Assembly: GCF_020736705.1 (NCBI RefSeq)
Contig: NZ_CP085990.1
Span: 558,001 to 622,000 of the forward strand
From: Psychrobacter sanguinis
GTDB taxonomy: Bacteria; Pseudomonadota; Gammaproteobacteria; Pseudomonadales; Moraxellaceae
Length of the DNA stretch: 64,000 nt
Direction: 5' to 3'
The notes beneath the pieces are model-generated. The model was not told where the DNA came from and made no database searches. It worked only from the letters and a program-made list of their open reading frames with translations. Of the stretch, positions 54,209 to 64,000 are shown piece after piece. How positions within the stretch are numbered: position 1 is the first letter of the stretch; every line of letters begins with the position of its first letter. Both the position numbers and the translations under genes were made by a program.

Positions 54209-56407
54209 ATGACCGATAGCCTATATGACACCCAAGCTTATAATTATCCAATGTTGGATGATGACACTCGGATAAAAATTGCAAAATTGCGTCAGTCTAT
54301 TGCTCGACTTGAAGCCAACCTACTTACCCCTCATTCAGTAGCAAAAGACGCTAATACTGACCATAACTTTAATAATAATCCTATTCTTGAACAAAGTTCA
54401 GTCGATTACGCGGGCGAGTTAAATCAAAGTCAACTTCTAGCAGCCACCACTATCAAAGGCAAGGTGTTGGTTATTGCTGGTGCCGGCTCTGGCAAGACCA
54501 AGACCCTGACCTATCGCACCAGTTATTTAATTGAAAGCGGTGCTTCTCCAAGTAGCATTCTATTACTAACGTTTACCCGTAAAGCCGCCGATGAGATTAA
54601 GGGTCGGGTAAAAGCACTGTTGGCAGAAAACGTCGCTGATAACAGTGCCTCAGCCAATCTAAGAGGTTTGAATCTTAACGCCATTACTAGCGGTACTTTC
54701 CACTCGTTTTGCAACATGCTATTGCGCCGCTATTCAGGTTTGCTGGGCATTAACCCTAGATTCACGATTTTGGACACCAGTGACAGTGAAGATGCGATAG
54801 ATTTAATCTGTAAAGAGAAAGGTTTTGTGCGCAAAAACATGAAACAGGCCTTCCCTCGCAAGAAGACACTACAGAACCTGATCTCTACGTCCCGTAACCG
54901 CCGTATCCTGCTAAAGGATTTGATTGAAAATGATTATCCAGACTTAACCATTCACATACCAGCCATTGAGCAATTGGCAGAAGAGTATCATCGCTATAAA
55001 CGTGCCAATCACCTGTATGACTTTGATGATATTATCAGCCAAGTAGTCAGTCACTTAAGAAACAACCTACAGTTTAGAAGGCTGATTCAAGACACCTATC
55101 GTCATGTAATGGTCGATGAGTATCAAGACACCAACGTCCCCCAAAAGCAACTGATTGATTATATTTGCGAGCCTGATAATGTGTCGTTAATGGTGGTGGG
55201 AGATGACAATCAAAGTATTTATGCTTTTCGCGGTGCCAACTATGAAAACATTTTGTTATTTGGTAACAGCTACCCTGATGCCAAGCTTATTAAATTAGAA
55301 CAAAACTACCGCAGCACGCCAGCGATACTTGACTATGTCAACGCTTTGTCGGAGCAAATCACTTTGGGTTATCAAAAGAGACTGTTTTCAGACCTACCCA
55401 TAGCTGGTAATAAGCCAGTATTATCGCGTCGTAGTAATGAAGCAGAAGAAGCCAAATATATTGCCAATAGAATAATCGACCTTAAACCCGACTTAGATTA
55501 CAATGACTTTGCGGTACTTAGCCGTACCTCCTTCCAATCTAACCGAATCCAATTGGAATTTATGGAACGTAATATTCCTTTCATTGTGGTTGGCGGTATT
55601 AAGTTTATTGAAAAACGTCATATCAAAGATATTTTGGCTTTGGTTAAAATATTATATAACCCTAATGATTCTATTGCATGGCACCGTATCCTTACTTTAT
55701 TTAAAGGCGTGGGTGAAGTAACTGCCACTAGGATTACCCAAGCGATTAACAGCAGTAACGATTCTTTTGAGCCTTTACTTGACCCTAAGCTTAACAAAAA
55801 TAAAGAACAGCTTATTGAGCTATATGAAGTATTAATCAAAGCCGGTCAACAAACCGCTGTTGCCGATACTTTAGATATTTTGATTGAATTTTATCTGCCA
55901 GTGTTAAAGACGGTTGAGGATAATTGGCGCGAACGGTCTGAAGACTTCCGAGTGCTTAAGAACTTAGCCCAAGAGCACAGCAGCTTAGACAACTTTTTGG
56001 AGAATTTAGCTTTAGACCCGCCTAATGACTCAGTTGCGACCTTAACTCAGCCAGAGCAAAAAGACAAAGATGCGGTGACCATATCTACCATTCACAGTGC
56101 TAAGGGTCTCGAATGGCCGGTAGTATTTGTCAATGCGTTGGTTGATGGACTGATGCCTCATCACCGCTCTGTAGCCGAATTTGAAGAACTAGAAGAAGAG
56201 CGTAAGCTATTTTATGTTGCCTGTAGCCGTGCTAAAACTCATTTATATCTAACTGCTCCTGATTATTTTTCAAGTTTTGCTGGTTACTTTGATAAGGTCT
56301 CTCGTTTTATTAGTGAAGTATCTAAAGACACTATCCAAGTAGACTTTACCACCAGTCTAAAGATGAGCCGTCATAAACCCAAGTCTAATGAGCCTGATTG
56401 GTGGTAG
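54209..56407 (+). CDS. UvrD/Rep-like superfamily 1 DNA helicase
   Basis: 732 residues. All SF1A helicase motifs are present: Q/Ia region ELNQSQLLAATTI, Walker A GAGSGKTKTL, LLLTFTRKAADEI, GTFHSFCNMLLRRY, motif II MVDEYQDTN, motif III VVGDDNQSIYAFRGA, motif IV KLEQNYRSTPAIL, motif V TISTIHSAKGLEWPVVFV, motif VI FYVACSRAK. It has an unusual N-terminal leader of about 70 residues before the helicase core, with a short predicted helix. Compared with UvrD, domains 1B/2B are shorter and divergent, so I do not assign it to UvrD, Rep or PcrA. DNA repair or replication-fork work is expected. Confidence 0.9.
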   Translation: MTDSLYDTQAYNYPMLDDDTRIKIAKLRQSIARLEANLLTPHSVAKDANTDHNFNNNPILEQSSVDYAGELNQSQLLAATTIKGKVLVIAGAGSGKTKTLTYRTSYLIESGASPSSILLLTFTRKAADEIKGRVKALLAENVADNSASANLRGLNLNAITSGTFHSFCNMLLRRYSGLLGINPRFTILDTSDSEDAIDLICKEKGFVRKNMKQAFPRKKTLQNLISTSRNRRILLKDLIENDYPDLTIHIPAIEQLAEEYHRYKRANHLYDFDDIISQVVSHLRNNLQFRRLIQDTYRHVMVDEYQDTNVPQKQLIDYICEPDNVSLMVVGDDNQSIYAFRGANYENILLFGNSYPDAKLIKLEQNYRSTPAILDYVNALSEQITLGYQKRLFSDLPIAGNKPVLSRRSNEAEEAKYIANRIIDLKPDLDYNDFAVLSRTSFQSNRIQLEFMERNIPFIVVGGIKFIEKRHIKDILALVKILYNPNDSIAWHRILTLFKGVGEVTATRITQAINSSNDSFEPLLDPKLNKNKEQLIELYEVLIKAGQQTAVADTLDILIEFYLPVLKTVEDNWRERSEDFRVLKNLAQEHSSLDNFLENLALDPPNDSVATLTQPEQKDKDAVTISTIHSAKGLEWPVVFVNALVDGLMPHHRSVAEFEELEEERKLFYVACSRAKTHLYLTAPDYFSSFAGYFDKVSRFISEVSKDTIQVDFTTSLKMSRHKPKSNEPDWW

Positions 56408-56801
56408 TTTTTTAATATGTTTGTTGAAAGGCTTGGCAACAGGTTGTATTAATTCGCTTTAATCAAGTTTGACTGGCTTATTTATCCTGCTAAACTTACG
56501 CTTTCTTTTAATTCCCTACTTCTATAATATATATATTATTTTGTATTGCCATATTGGAGCAAATTACGACAATACTGCAGGTTTAATGCTAAAATAACTA
56601 GAACATTGGTTGTATTACGCCTAAAAACTCTTTAAACCAATATCAATGCTGTGTTAACCAAACAGATATAGTTTTGAGTCGCTAAGAATGTAATAATTCT
56701 TTGCTTTTTAAAAGCAGCTTATCTAGAAAGTAATAAAGTATTAAGATGAAACTGATTAGAATGATTGAATAGATATGGGCAACTAAGGTAGAGAAGCTAG
56801 C
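56408..56801. other. 394-bp upstream region of the capsule cluster
   Basis: No gene. It must hold the promoter for wza and the following genes. TATAAT at 56523-56528 is a possible -10, but no clear -35 is present. Long AT tracts and a weak GCTTT-TTA-AAAGC hairpin near 56703-56715 are seen; no JUMPstart motif. Confidence 0.5.
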
Positions 56802-57905
56802 ATGAATTTTTTAAGACACCGTAAACCTTTGCTTACCAGCATGACACTTGCCGTAATAATTGGATTAACTTCTGGTTGTACTAGTATTAATTCAGGCTTG
56901 CAATCAGGTGACTTACCGCCACAAGGTGCCTTTATTGCTGAAAATGGGATGCAATTTAATATTCAGCCCTTAAGTTTAGCCACTTTACCATCAGCACCCG
57001 CTTATTCTGTCAATCGTTCTGGCACAACTATGAAAAATGCTAGGGTGCGTGAGTTATTAAATAGCTCACGCAGTTCTGAGTATCGCCTTTCAAAAGGTGA
57101 TGTTCTATCTATCACCTTAGGTGACTATCCCCAAATCCCTAAATCGGATATCGGTTATCCTATAGATCAACAAGGTTATATTCAGTTCCCTTTGATAGGT
57201 CGAATAAAAGCAAGTGGTCTATCACTACCTCAGTTTACCACTCAGCTACGTAGTCAACTTCAACGCTACTTGAAATATCCAGATCCCCAAGTACAGGTCC
57301 TTAAATATCGTAGTAATAACTTTTTTATTGATGGTGCGGTTAAGCAGCCTGGTGAGTTCAGTATTGAAGACCGACCTGTTTCTCTATATACCGCCCTTTC
57401 CATGGCAGGTGGCGTTGGTCCTGAAGGTGACTCAAATAATCTGGTATTAACTCGCAATGGGACTACCTATGAGCTAGGTCTACTTGATTTACAGAATATG
57501 GGGATTTCTGCTAGTCGAATCTATCTAAGAGATGGTGACTCTATTCATGTAAACAGTCGTGACCGTAATAAAGTCTATGTACTTGGTGAGTTTGGCAGTG
57601 TAAAACCTATTGAGATCCCTGAACAGGGGCTAAGCCTAACCCAAGTATTAGGGGAAGTCCAAGGTTTGGATTCACGCACAGCAGACGCAGCTAAGTTGTA
57701 CGTAATACGTGATCATGGCCATGCGTCGTATACCGATATTTATCATGCCAACTTGCAGTCTGTTACTAATCTAGCTTTGGCCAATCGCTTTGAGATGCAA
57801 CCTGGTGATATCGTGTATGTTGATCCAACCGGTTTAACGCGATGGAACCGAGTGCTTAGTTCGATACTTCCTTCAGCTTCAGCGCTTGATAGATATGCAT
57901 TTTAA
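56802..57905 (+). CDS. wza: Capsular polysaccharide export outer-membrane lipoprotein Wza
   Basis: 367 residues, the family length. It forms the octameric outer-membrane channel for capsule. A signal sequence ends in a lipobox LTSGC (C26). The poly_export domain follows: YRLSKGDVLSITLGDYPQIP, YPIDQQGYIQFPLIGRIKASGLSLPQFT and LKYPDPQVQV; then SLBB domains (IDGAVKQPGEFSIEDRPVSLYTALSMAGG and YVLGEFGSVKPIEI); the C-terminal helix for the outer-membrane barrel includes GLTRWNRVLSSILPS. It leads the cluster wza-wzb-wzc-tviB-tviC-flippase. ATG at 56802. Confidence 0.93.
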   Translation: MNFLRHRKPLLTSMTLAVIIGLTSGCTSINSGLQSGDLPPQGAFIAENGMQFNIQPLSLATLPSAPAYSVNRSGTTMKNARVRELLNSSRSSEYRLSKGDVLSITLGDYPQIPKSDIGYPIDQQGYIQFPLIGRIKASGLSLPQFTTQLRSQLQRYLKYPDPQVQVLKYRSNNFFIDGAVKQPGEFSIEDRPVSLYTALSMAGGVGPEGDSNNLVLTRNGTTYELGLLDLQNMGISASRIYLRDGDSIHVNSRDRNKVYVLGEFGSVKPIEIPEQGLSLTQVLGEVQGLDSRTADAAKLYVIRDHGHASYTDIYHANLQSVTNLALANRFEMQPGDIVYVDPTGLTRWNRVLSSILPSASALDRYAF

Positions 57906-57925
57906 ATTTATTGATAGGTATCATT

Positions 57926-58357
57926 ATGGCATTTGAAAATATTTTAGTCGTTTGTGTTGGTAATATCTGCCGTAGCCCGATGGCAGAAGCTTTACTAAAG
58001 CAGCGCTTTCCTGAGAAAAATATTGACTCAGCGGGTGTGGGTGCTTTAGTCGGCCATGGTGCAGATCCAGCAGCCATCAAAATTATGCAAGAACAAAACA
58101 TCGATATTACTAGCCATGTTGCCAAACAAATTGATGAGAATTTGGCATTAAACGCTGATCTTATTTTCACTATGTCAGACAGTCAAAATAAATGGATCGA
58201 GGAACGCTGGCCTTTTTGTCGTGGTAAAACTTTTAAGTTAGGTCATTGGAATGATAAAGATATTGCTGACCCTTACAAACATGAGTTGAGTGCTTTTCAG
58301 ACTGCATATCAAGATATCGTTGAAGGTCTCAATGAATGGCAAGATAAGATTATCTAA
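57926..58357 (+). CDS. wzb: Low-molecular-weight protein-tyrosine-phosphatase Wzb
   Basis: 143 residues from ATG at 57926; a TTG five codons earlier lacks a ribosome-binding site, whereas TAGG lies 8 nt before the ATG. The phosphatase loop C10-x5-R16 reads CVGNICRSPMAEALL, and the acid-aspartate loop is DIADPYKHELSAFQ. It dephosphorylates the tyrosine tail of Wzc, and cycling of this phosphorylation controls capsule assembly. It begins 20 bp after wza and precedes wzc by 100 bp. Confidence 0.94.
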   Translation: MAFENILVVCVGNICRSPMAEALLKQRFPEKNIDSAGVGALVGHGADPAAIKIMQEQNIDITSHVAKQIDENLALNADLIFTMSDSQNKWIEERWPFCRGKTFKLGHWNDKDIADPYKHELSAFQTAYQDIVEGLNEWQDKII

Positions 58358-58457
58358 TTTTCTTATTAAGTCTAATTATAAAGATTATCTTTAAATTAAT
58401 AAGCAGCATTTATATTCCCGTTTTTTTAACAAGTCATTAATAAAATTGTGAAAACTT

Positions 58458-60716
58458 ATGAGTCAGACTGATCTAAACAATTCTAAGAGTAGTATCTCTC
58501 AAGATAACGAGCAAATTGACTTGATGGCTCTATTGCTAACCATCTTTAAAGGTTGGAAGACCATTCTAGCAATGGCTCTATTAGGGCTGTTATTAGGGGT
58601 TACTTACAGTCGTTATGAACAGCCTACTTATAAAACAGATGCGCTAGTACAAATAGATAGTGCCTCTAAGAGCATTTCTGCGTTAGGGGCTAATATCTCT
58701 GAATTAGTCGGTACTGAATCTACTCCTGCAGATACAGAACGTGAGCTGATCAAATCACGTATGGTTCTTCAACCAGTTATTGAAAAACTACACTTAGATA
58801 TTAGGCTCAGTAATCCTGAGATCAGATCTGTCGACCGTATTTTACAGGATAAGATACCGACCCAATTTAGTACTGGAAAGGAAGTAATATTAGATACAAA
58901 GTATGGTGACGTTAAGGTGGCTAGTTTTAATGTTCCATTGGCTTATTTGAATAAGTCATTTACTCTGAATAAGACTGCCACAGGTTTCAAGTTGTCTCAT
59001 TTTATTAATGAAGAATTAGTAGAGTATAAGGGTAATATTGGTACGCCAACTACTATTAATACTCCAGAGGGAAAGATCAGTTTATTGGTTAATGCATTAC
59101 CTTCCGAAGGCCATTCTATAAATATTTCTAAAATAGCTATGCCTAATGCTATTAACGCTTTGAATGGCTCTCTGTCTGTGGCAGAGCGAGGATCTAAAAC
59201 TGGCATCATCGAGTTGACATTAAGCGGTAGTAACCAGGAACATATTAGTACTGTTTTGGCTCAAGTTATACAGTCTTATGTATCACAAAACCTCGAGCGT
59301 GGCTCACAACAGACTCGAACAACCCTTGATTTTATGCAATCTCAGATTCCTCAGCTTAAACAAAAGTTAGAGCAATCAGAGCAAGACTTTAATAAATTTC
59401 GTCAACAATACGGTACTATTGATGTAAATCAAGAGGCTGGGATACTGGTTAACGAAAGAGCTGCTATTGAAAAACAGGTGAGTGAGTTGAATCTCAAAAA
59501 GGCAGAACTATTAACTTACTATACTGAAGAGCATCCTCTAGTTATTCAAATAAATGATCAATTATATACATTAGAAGAAAGACGTAATCAAATTAAGGAA
59601 GGCATTTCGCGTTTACCAGAGATGCAACGTGAGTTTCTACAGCTCTCACAAGATACAGAGATTAATCGAGAAATTTATTTAACAATGCTCAAGAACTATC
59701 AACAGTTGCAAATTGCTAAAGCTGGCGAGATAGGTTATGTACGTGTTGTAGATATGCCTATTAATACTTATCAAATAATTACGCCTAAGAAAGATTTAAT
59801 CCAAATGCTTGGTTTATTATCTGGCATGTTATTAGGAATACTTATTGTTTTTGCCAAAAGCTTATTACGTAATTCTATTAAAGACCCTGAACGTTTGGAG
59901 GCTAAAACTGGTGTACCTGTTATTGCCACTATTCCAAGATCTAAAACCTCGTTTAACTTAAGTAAAAAGAAAAACAGTCATCGTCGCTTATTAGCTATGG
60001 TTGAGCATGATGGATTGAGCTATGAAGGCATAAAGAGCTTAAGAACTTCATTAATGTTTGCAATGCCTAAGACCAGTAGAATAGCTAGTATATTTGGCGA
60101 TATGGATCCTGCTTTATCTGCTAAACAAGGCAAGGTTATTGTTATCTCAGGGGAAGCCCCTAACATTGGTAAGTCGTTTATTTCATCGAATCTTGCAGAA
60201 ACCTTTTCCCAACTTAATAAGAAAGTGTTAATTATAGATGGCGATATGCGCCGTGGCGAGCTCAATAAGATTTTTACTGTTACTCAAAATAATGGGTTAG
60301 GCGACTATTTAACTGAAGATAATGCTGGCCTTAATGACTACATTCATCCTACTAGCTTTGAATTTATTGATTTTATGCCAAGAGGTAAACATCCTTATAA
60401 TCCGGCTTCACTTCTATCTACAGATAAATTCAGTAAGATGTTATTAGAGTTAGTGTCTATATATGATTATATTATCATTGATACACCGCCGGTTCTTGCC
60501 GTTTCTGATGCTATAATTACAGCACAATATGCAGATAAAGTATTAATGGTCACTCGTTATAATGTTTCTATCGAAGGACAATTAGCTTATGCAATTAAAC
60601 AGATGCAGAAATCAAATATTATAGTCGATGGTATTGTACTAAATGATGTAGTACGTGGTATTACTGATAAGTATAGTTACCACTATAGCTATGCATATGA
60701 TAACTCTAAAGATTAG
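58458..60716 (+). CDS. wzc: Polysaccharide co-polymerase tyrosine autokinase Wzc
   Basis: 752 residues. Membrane segment 1 at about 36-56 (TILAMALLGLLLGVTYS), a periplasmic Wzz domain, coiled coils (about 290-420), then membrane segment 2 at about 449-469 (QMLGLLSGMLLGILIV). The cytoplasmic BY-kinase domain has Walker A GEAPNIGKSF, Walker A' VLIIDGDMRRGE and Walker B YDYIIIDTPPVLAVSD. The C-terminal tyrosine cluster is Y739, Y741, Y743, Y745 and Y747. It sets chain length and drives export with Wza; Wzb removes its phosphates. ATG at 58458. Confidence 0.95.
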   Translation: MSQTDLNNSKSSISQDNEQIDLMALLLTIFKGWKTILAMALLGLLLGVTYSRYEQPTYKTDALVQIDSASKSISALGANISELVGTESTPADTERELIKSRMVLQPVIEKLHLDIRLSNPEIRSVDRILQDKIPTQFSTGKEVILDTKYGDVKVASFNVPLAYLNKSFTLNKTATGFKLSHFINEELVEYKGNIGTPTTINTPEGKISLLVNALPSEGHSINISKIAMPNAINALNGSLSVAERGSKTGIIELTLSGSNQEHISTVLAQVIQSYVSQNLERGSQQTRTTLDFMQSQIPQLKQKLEQSEQDFNKFRQQYGTIDVNQEAGILVNERAAIEKQVSELNLKKAELLTYYTEEHPLVIQINDQLYTLEERRNQIKEGISRLPEMQREFLQLSQDTEINREIYLTMLKNYQQLQIAKAGEIGYVRVVDMPINTYQIITPKKDLIQMLGLLSGMLLGILIVFAKSLLRNSIKDPERLEAKTGVPVIATIPRSKTSFNLSKKKNSHRRLLAMVEHDGLSYEGIKSLRTSLMFAMPKTSRIASIFGDMDPALSAKQGKVIVISGEAPNIGKSFISSNLAETFSQLNKKVLIIDGDMRRGELNKIFTVTQNNGLGDYLTEDNAGLNDYIHPTSFEFIDFMPRGKHPYNPASLLSTDKFSKMLLELVSIYDYIIIDTPPVLAVSDAIITAQYADKVLMVTRYNVSIEGQLAYAIKQMQKSNIIVDGIVLNDVVRGITDKYSYHYSYAYDNSKD

Positions 60717-60774
60717 AGTTTTATTTAGTATTTATAAATTTATAATTATTATTTTTAAACAAGAGAGTTAAAAG

Positions 60775-62067
60775 ATGAACACGCTAAATATTAAGGATAT
60801 AAAAATTGCGGTAATTGGTCTTGGTTATGTTGGCCTTCCCTTAGCCGTTGAATTTGGTAAAAAATATCCAGTTATCGGCTTTGATATTAATCAAAACCGC
60901 ATTAATGAATTAAATTTTGGCACAGACCATACTTTAGAAGTTAATGATGAAGAACTAGCGGGCGCCAAACAGTTACGGTTTAGTTCAGATATAAATGAGC
61001 TGTCTGAATGTAATTTTTATATCGTGACTGTGCCCACTCCTATCGATGAATACAAACAGCCTGACTTAACGCCTTTAGTCAAAGCTTCTACGGCTATTGG
61101 GAGTGTGCTTAAAACAGGCGATATCGTAGTATATGAGTCAACCGTCTATCCTGGAGCTACCGAAGAGGTCTGCATCCCCGTATTAGAGCGTAGCTCGGGT
61201 TTAACATTTAATAAAGATTTCTTTGCTGGTTATAGCCCTGAACGCATTAACCCAGGTGATAAAGAGCACCGTGTTACTAACATTCTAAAGGTGACTGCAG
61301 GCTCTAATCCTGAGGTGGCAGACCTAGTAGATGACGTGTATAACCTTATTATCACAGCCGGAACTCATAAAGCACCTTCTATTAAAGTAGCTGAAGCGGC
61401 TAAAGTGATTGAAAATACCCAACGTGATGTCAACATTGCTTTGATTAATGAGTTAGCCGTTATCTTCAATAAAATGGGAATTGATACGGAAGCGGTATTA
61501 ACCGCAGCTGGTACTAAATGGAATTTTTTACCGTTTCGCCCAGGTTTAGTTGGCGGGCATTGTATCGGTGTTGACCCTTACTACCTAACGCACAAAGCTC
61601 AGGCCATCGGTTATAACCCTGAGATAATCCTAGCGGGTCGTCGCTTAAACGATAGCATGGGCGAATATGTGGTTACTCAATTAGTTAAGACTATGATTAA
61701 AAAGCGCATCCAAGTTGAAGGTGCTAAGGTATTAATCTTAGGTTTAAGCTTTAAAGAAAACTGTCCTGATGTACGCAATACTAAAGTGATTGATATTGTA
61801 CATGAACTAGAAGAGTACAACATCGATGTTGATGTGTATGATCCTTGGGTTGATGTTCATGAAGCACAACATGAATATGGTATTTCGCCTATTAATGATA
61901 TTGGTAACTTAGAGAACAATAGCTACGATGGTATTATCTTAGCTGTGGCACATAAACAGTTTGTAGAGATGGGTGTGGAGAAAATTAGAGAGCTAGGGAA
62001 ATCTAACCACGTTCTCTACGATTTAAAATATCTATTTGATAGTGAGCTGAGCGATATACGTTTATAA
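60775..62067 (+). CDS. tviB: UDP-N-acetylglucosamine 6-dehydrogenase (TviB/WbpA type)
   Basis: 430 residues. It oxidises UDP-GlcNAc to UDP-GlcNAcA. NAD-binding [14 protein letters not shown] is at about 15-28; catalytic features include K in [23 protein letters not shown] and the cysteine in [16 protein letters not shown]; the C-terminal domain has [16 protein letters not shown]. The sequence fits the UDP-N-acetyl-D-glucosamine dehydrogenase branch (TviB/VipA) better than UDP-glucose or UDP-ManNAc dehydrogenases. With the epimerase TviC it gives UDP-GalNAcA. ATG at 60775 has AAGAGAG upstream. Confidence 0.9.
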   Translation: MNTLNIKDIKIAVIGLGYVGLPLAVEFGKKYPVIGFDINQNRINELNFGTDHTLEVNDEELAGAKQLRFSSDINELSECNFYIVTVPTPIDEYKQPDLTPLVKASTAIGSVLKTGDIVVYESTVYPGATEEVCIPVLERSSGLTFNKDFFAGYSPERINPGDKEHRVTNILKVTAGSNPEVADLVDDVYNLIITAGTHKAPSIKVAEAAKVIENTQRDVNIALINELAVIFNKMGIDTEAVLTAAGTKWNFLPFRPGLVGGHCIGVDPYYLTHKAQAIGYNPEIILAGRRLNDSMGEYVVTQLVKTMIKKRIQVEGAKVLILGLSFKENCPDVRNTKVIDIVHELEEYNIDVDVYDPWVDVHEAQHEYGISPINDIGNLENNSYDGIILAVAHKQFVEMGVEKIRELGKSNHVLYDLKYLFDSELSDIRL

Positions 62068-62134
62068 TCTGATCTCATTTATACAGTAAAACTTAAACGA
62101 ACTGAATTTATAGAATATAAAAGAGTGAACTTTT

Positions 62135-63163
62135 ATGACTCAATACCAAAAAACCCAACAAGACTTAGTTACCGTTCCTAAGACTTGGCTTATTACAGGT
62201 GTGGCTGGTTTTATTGGCTCGAACCTACTCGAGACTTTATTAAAGCTTAATCAGACAGTAGTAGGTTTAGATAACTTTGCTACGGGCCATCAAAAGAACT
62301 TAGACGAAGTTCAACGCCTAGTCTCTACTGAACAGTGGCAGCGCTTTAGCTTCATCGAAGGTGATATTCGTAACTTTGTAGACTGCCAAAAAGCCTGCAT
62401 GGGCATAGATTATGTATTACACCAAGCTGCGTTGGGTTCTGTACCTCGTTCACTTGCTGATCCCATTACGACTAATGAAGTTAATATATCCGGTTTCTTA
62501 AATATGTTAACCGCCGCTCGTGATGCGGAAGTACAAAGCTTTACCTATGCAGCGAGTAGCTCAACGTATGGTGACCACCCTGGTCTACCAAAAGTAGAAG
62601 ATAAGATTGGCAAACCATTGTCACCTTATGCAGTGACTAAATACGTTAATGAATTATATGCCGATGTATTTGCTCGTTCATATGGTTTCAAAAGTATTGG
62701 TTTAAGGTACTTCAATGTCTTTGGTCGTCGTCAAGATCCAGACGGAGCTTATGCTGCAGTTATCCCTAAATGGACAACAGCCATGATTAAAGATGATACG
62801 GTATTTATTAATGGTGATGGTGAAACCAGTCGTGACTTTTGTTATATTGAAAATACCATTCAAGCCAACATCTTAGCAGCTACTACTAAAAATGAGGATG
62901 CGATTAACCAAGTGTATAACGTTGCCGTTGGTAACCGTACAACACTTAATGATTTATTTAATGCTATCAAGTTAGCATTAGCAGATAATGATGTGACATA
63001 TGAACGACAGCCCACCTATTGTGACTTCAGACCTGGTGATGTACGTCATAGTCAAGCTGACGTTAGTAAAGCTAAAAAATTATTAGGCTATGAGCCAGAA
63101 TTCGATATTTCTCAGGGTATTGATGAGGCAATGGCTTGGTATGTTACTTCTCTTCAAAGATAA
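62135..63163 (+). CDS. tviC: UDP-N-acetylglucosamine or -glucosaminuronate C4-epimerase (TviC type)
   Basis: 342 residues, short-chain dehydrogenase fold. NAD-binding [15 protein letters not shown] is at about 22-36, the catalytic serine in [11 protein letters not shown], and YAVTK with the catalytic Tyr-Lys pair. The substrate region [15 protein letters not shown] is typical of the TviC/WbpP group. In the Vi-antigen and O6 pathways it converts UDP-GlcNAcA to UDP-GalNAcA or UDP-GlcNAc to UDP-GalNAc. It follows tviB by 67 bp. ATG at 62135 is weakly supported by AAAAGAG. The capsule is thus predicted to contain an N-acetylgalactosaminuronate or related residue. Confidence 0.9.
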   Translation: MTQYQKTQQDLVTVPKTWLITGVAGFIGSNLLETLLKLNQTVVGLDNFATGHQKNLDEVQRLVSTEQWQRFSFIEGDIRNFVDCQKACMGIDYVLHQAALGSVPRSLADPITTNEVNISGFLNMLTAARDAEVQSFTYAASSSTYGDHPGLPKVEDKIGKPLSPYAVTKYVNELYADVFARSYGFKSIGLRYFNVFGRRQDPDGAYAAVIPKWTTAMIKDDTVFINGDGETSRDFCYIENTIQANILAATTKNEDAINQVYNVAVGNRTTLNDLFNAIKLALADNDVTYERQPTYCDFRPGDVRHSQADVSKAKKLLGYEPEFDISQGIDEAMAWYVTSLQR

Positions 63164-63169
63164 TATAAA

Positions 63170-64000
63170 TTGAATAAAAATATATCGCACAAAATAGTAG
63201 CTTTATTAAAAGATACTTTTAATAAAAAAGATAGCTCTAGCATCTTTAAGGGAATGCTTACATTAGCTATAGGGTCAGGCACAGCGAGAATTATTGGAAT
63301 ACTGTCTATTCCAATAATAACTCGTATCTACTCGCCGTCAGATTATGGGGTATTAGCATTATATGTCTCTACAGTCTCAATCTTAGTCCCCGGAGCTACC
63401 CTTAGATACGGAACTGCTATACCATTACCTAAAAAAGATGCTTTTGCTATAAATCTTCTAGCCTTAGGCTTCCTATTAATATTATTGTACTGCATATCTC
63501 TCTTTACGATCTTTTATTTTTTTTCAGACATAATTTTTCTACAATTTAATATTTCTGAACTAGGTAGTCTGTGGTGGTTAGTTATACTCAGCATAGCGGG
63601 AGCTGCTATTTATGAATTGCTTAACTCTTGGGCTACTAGAAAGAAACAGTATCGCGTTATGGCTACTACCCAGTTTGCTCAATCATTCATTGGCAACTCA
63701 TCAAAAATAGTATTAGGACTATTGGGTTATAAACCTATTGGTTTGATAATTGGCCAACTATTAACACTTAGTAGTGGCTCTGGAGGATTGATAAAGGCTT
63801 CATTTAAAGATTTTCGTCTTTTATTACCCAATATTAAACTTAGTAGGATAAAATTTGCTGCTGCTTATTATAAGCAATTCCCTATTTTTCGTCTGCCATC
63901 ACAATTACTGCTTCAAGTATCAAGTAATGCACCGGTATTGATGATGTCAGCCTTATATGGTAAAGGTCTAACTGGACAGTTAAGCCTAGCAATTATGGCT
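63170..64000 (+). CDS. wzx: Oligosaccharide flippase (Wzx-like), C-terminus beyond the window
   Basis: 277 residues are visible and open to the window end. The frame starts at TTG 63170, 6 bp after the epimerase stop; an internal ATG at 63254 would remove a 28-residue cytoplasmic leader. Membrane segments follow: LTLAIGSGTARIIGILSIPI, YGVLALYVSTVSILVPGA, INLLALGFLLILLYCI, LGSLWWLVILSIAGAAIYE and others, with the polysaccharide-synthase motif I-I-T-R-I-Y-S-P-S-D-Y-G. It moves lipid-linked repeat units across the inner membrane. The start is uncertain because no clear ribosome-binding site precedes the TTG. Confidence 0.85.
   Translation, partial: MNKNISHKIVALLKDTFNKKDSSSIFKGMLTLAIGSGTARIIGILSIPIITRIYSPSDYGVLALYVSTVSILVPGATLRYGTAIPLPKKDAFAINLLALGFLLILLYCISLFTIFYFFSDIIFLQFNISELGSLWWLVILSIAGAAIYELLNSWATRKKQYRVMATTQFAQSFIGNSSKIVLGLLGYKPIGLIIGQLLTLSSGSGGLIKASFKDFRLLLPNIKLSRIKFAAAYYKQFPIFRLPSQLLLQVSSNAPVLMMSALYGKGLTGQLSLAIMA

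Overview
The window looks like a chromosomal segment of a Moraxellaceae gammaproteobacterium, most likely Psychrobacter. The basis is the moderate-to-low GC content, the citrate-cycle gene order (gltA divergent from sdhCDAB-sucAB-lpd-sucCD), and the general look of the encoded proteins. No rRNA or tRNA gene, CRISPR array or prophage was recognised. I could not run database searches, so family names rest on motifs read directly from the translations.

Layout. 1-12 kb holds housekeeping and accessory genes: a WG-repeat protein, cobU-cmoA, msrA, thiopurine methyltransferase, hexose-6-phosphate mutarotase, a MltB-type transglycosylase, glutamate racemase and a DUF1285 protein. They are interrupted by a complete IS1-family element with an exact 8-bp target duplication and by a lone TnpB element. 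12-21 kb carries ETF-ubiquinone oxidoreductase, an AGCS amino-acid symporter, a two-subunit sodium:solute symporter, comEA and mazG. 21-29 kb carries sugar-nucleotide supply genes (ugd, phosphomannomutase/phosphoglucomutase, pgi, galU) plus a UDP-sugar dehydrogenase homologue whose catalytic and NAD-binding residues are gone. 29-45 kb is the citrate-cycle block. 45-50 kb is a mobile-element pile-up: a second TnpB element, an IS4 remnant and an IS3 element, next to a lipoprotein/HExxH-protein operon. 50-56 kb has rarA, ribB, an alpha/beta hydrolase and a UvrD-like helicase. 56.8-64 kb is the start of a Wzy-type capsule cluster (wza, wzb, wzc, tviB, tviC, flippase) that runs off the window.

How the genes fit together. 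Pgi, phosphohexomutase, GalU and Ugd make UDP-glucose and UDP-glucuronate from fructose-6-phosphate. TviB and TviC make UDP-GlcNAcA and UDP-GalNAcA. All of these can feed the capsule machinery at the right edge, although the precursor block lies about 28 kb away from it. SdhCDAB, 2-oxoglutarate dehydrogenase (SucA, SucB, Lpd), SucCD and GltA supply most of one turn of the citrate cycle.

Most notable observations: (1) the second TnpB has lost the usual RuvC-II glutamate, and its element end supplies the ribosome-binding site of the next gene; (2) a dehydrogenase-derived pseudoenzyme sits in the sugar-nucleotide block; (3) most longer spacers in the sdh-suc block carry 10-12 bp perfect inverted repeats; (4) gltA has an intrinsic terminator in its leader; (5) glutamate racemase contains an in-frame array of seven 15-bp repeats; (6) several short tandem duplications of 17 or 24 bp lie at gene edges.
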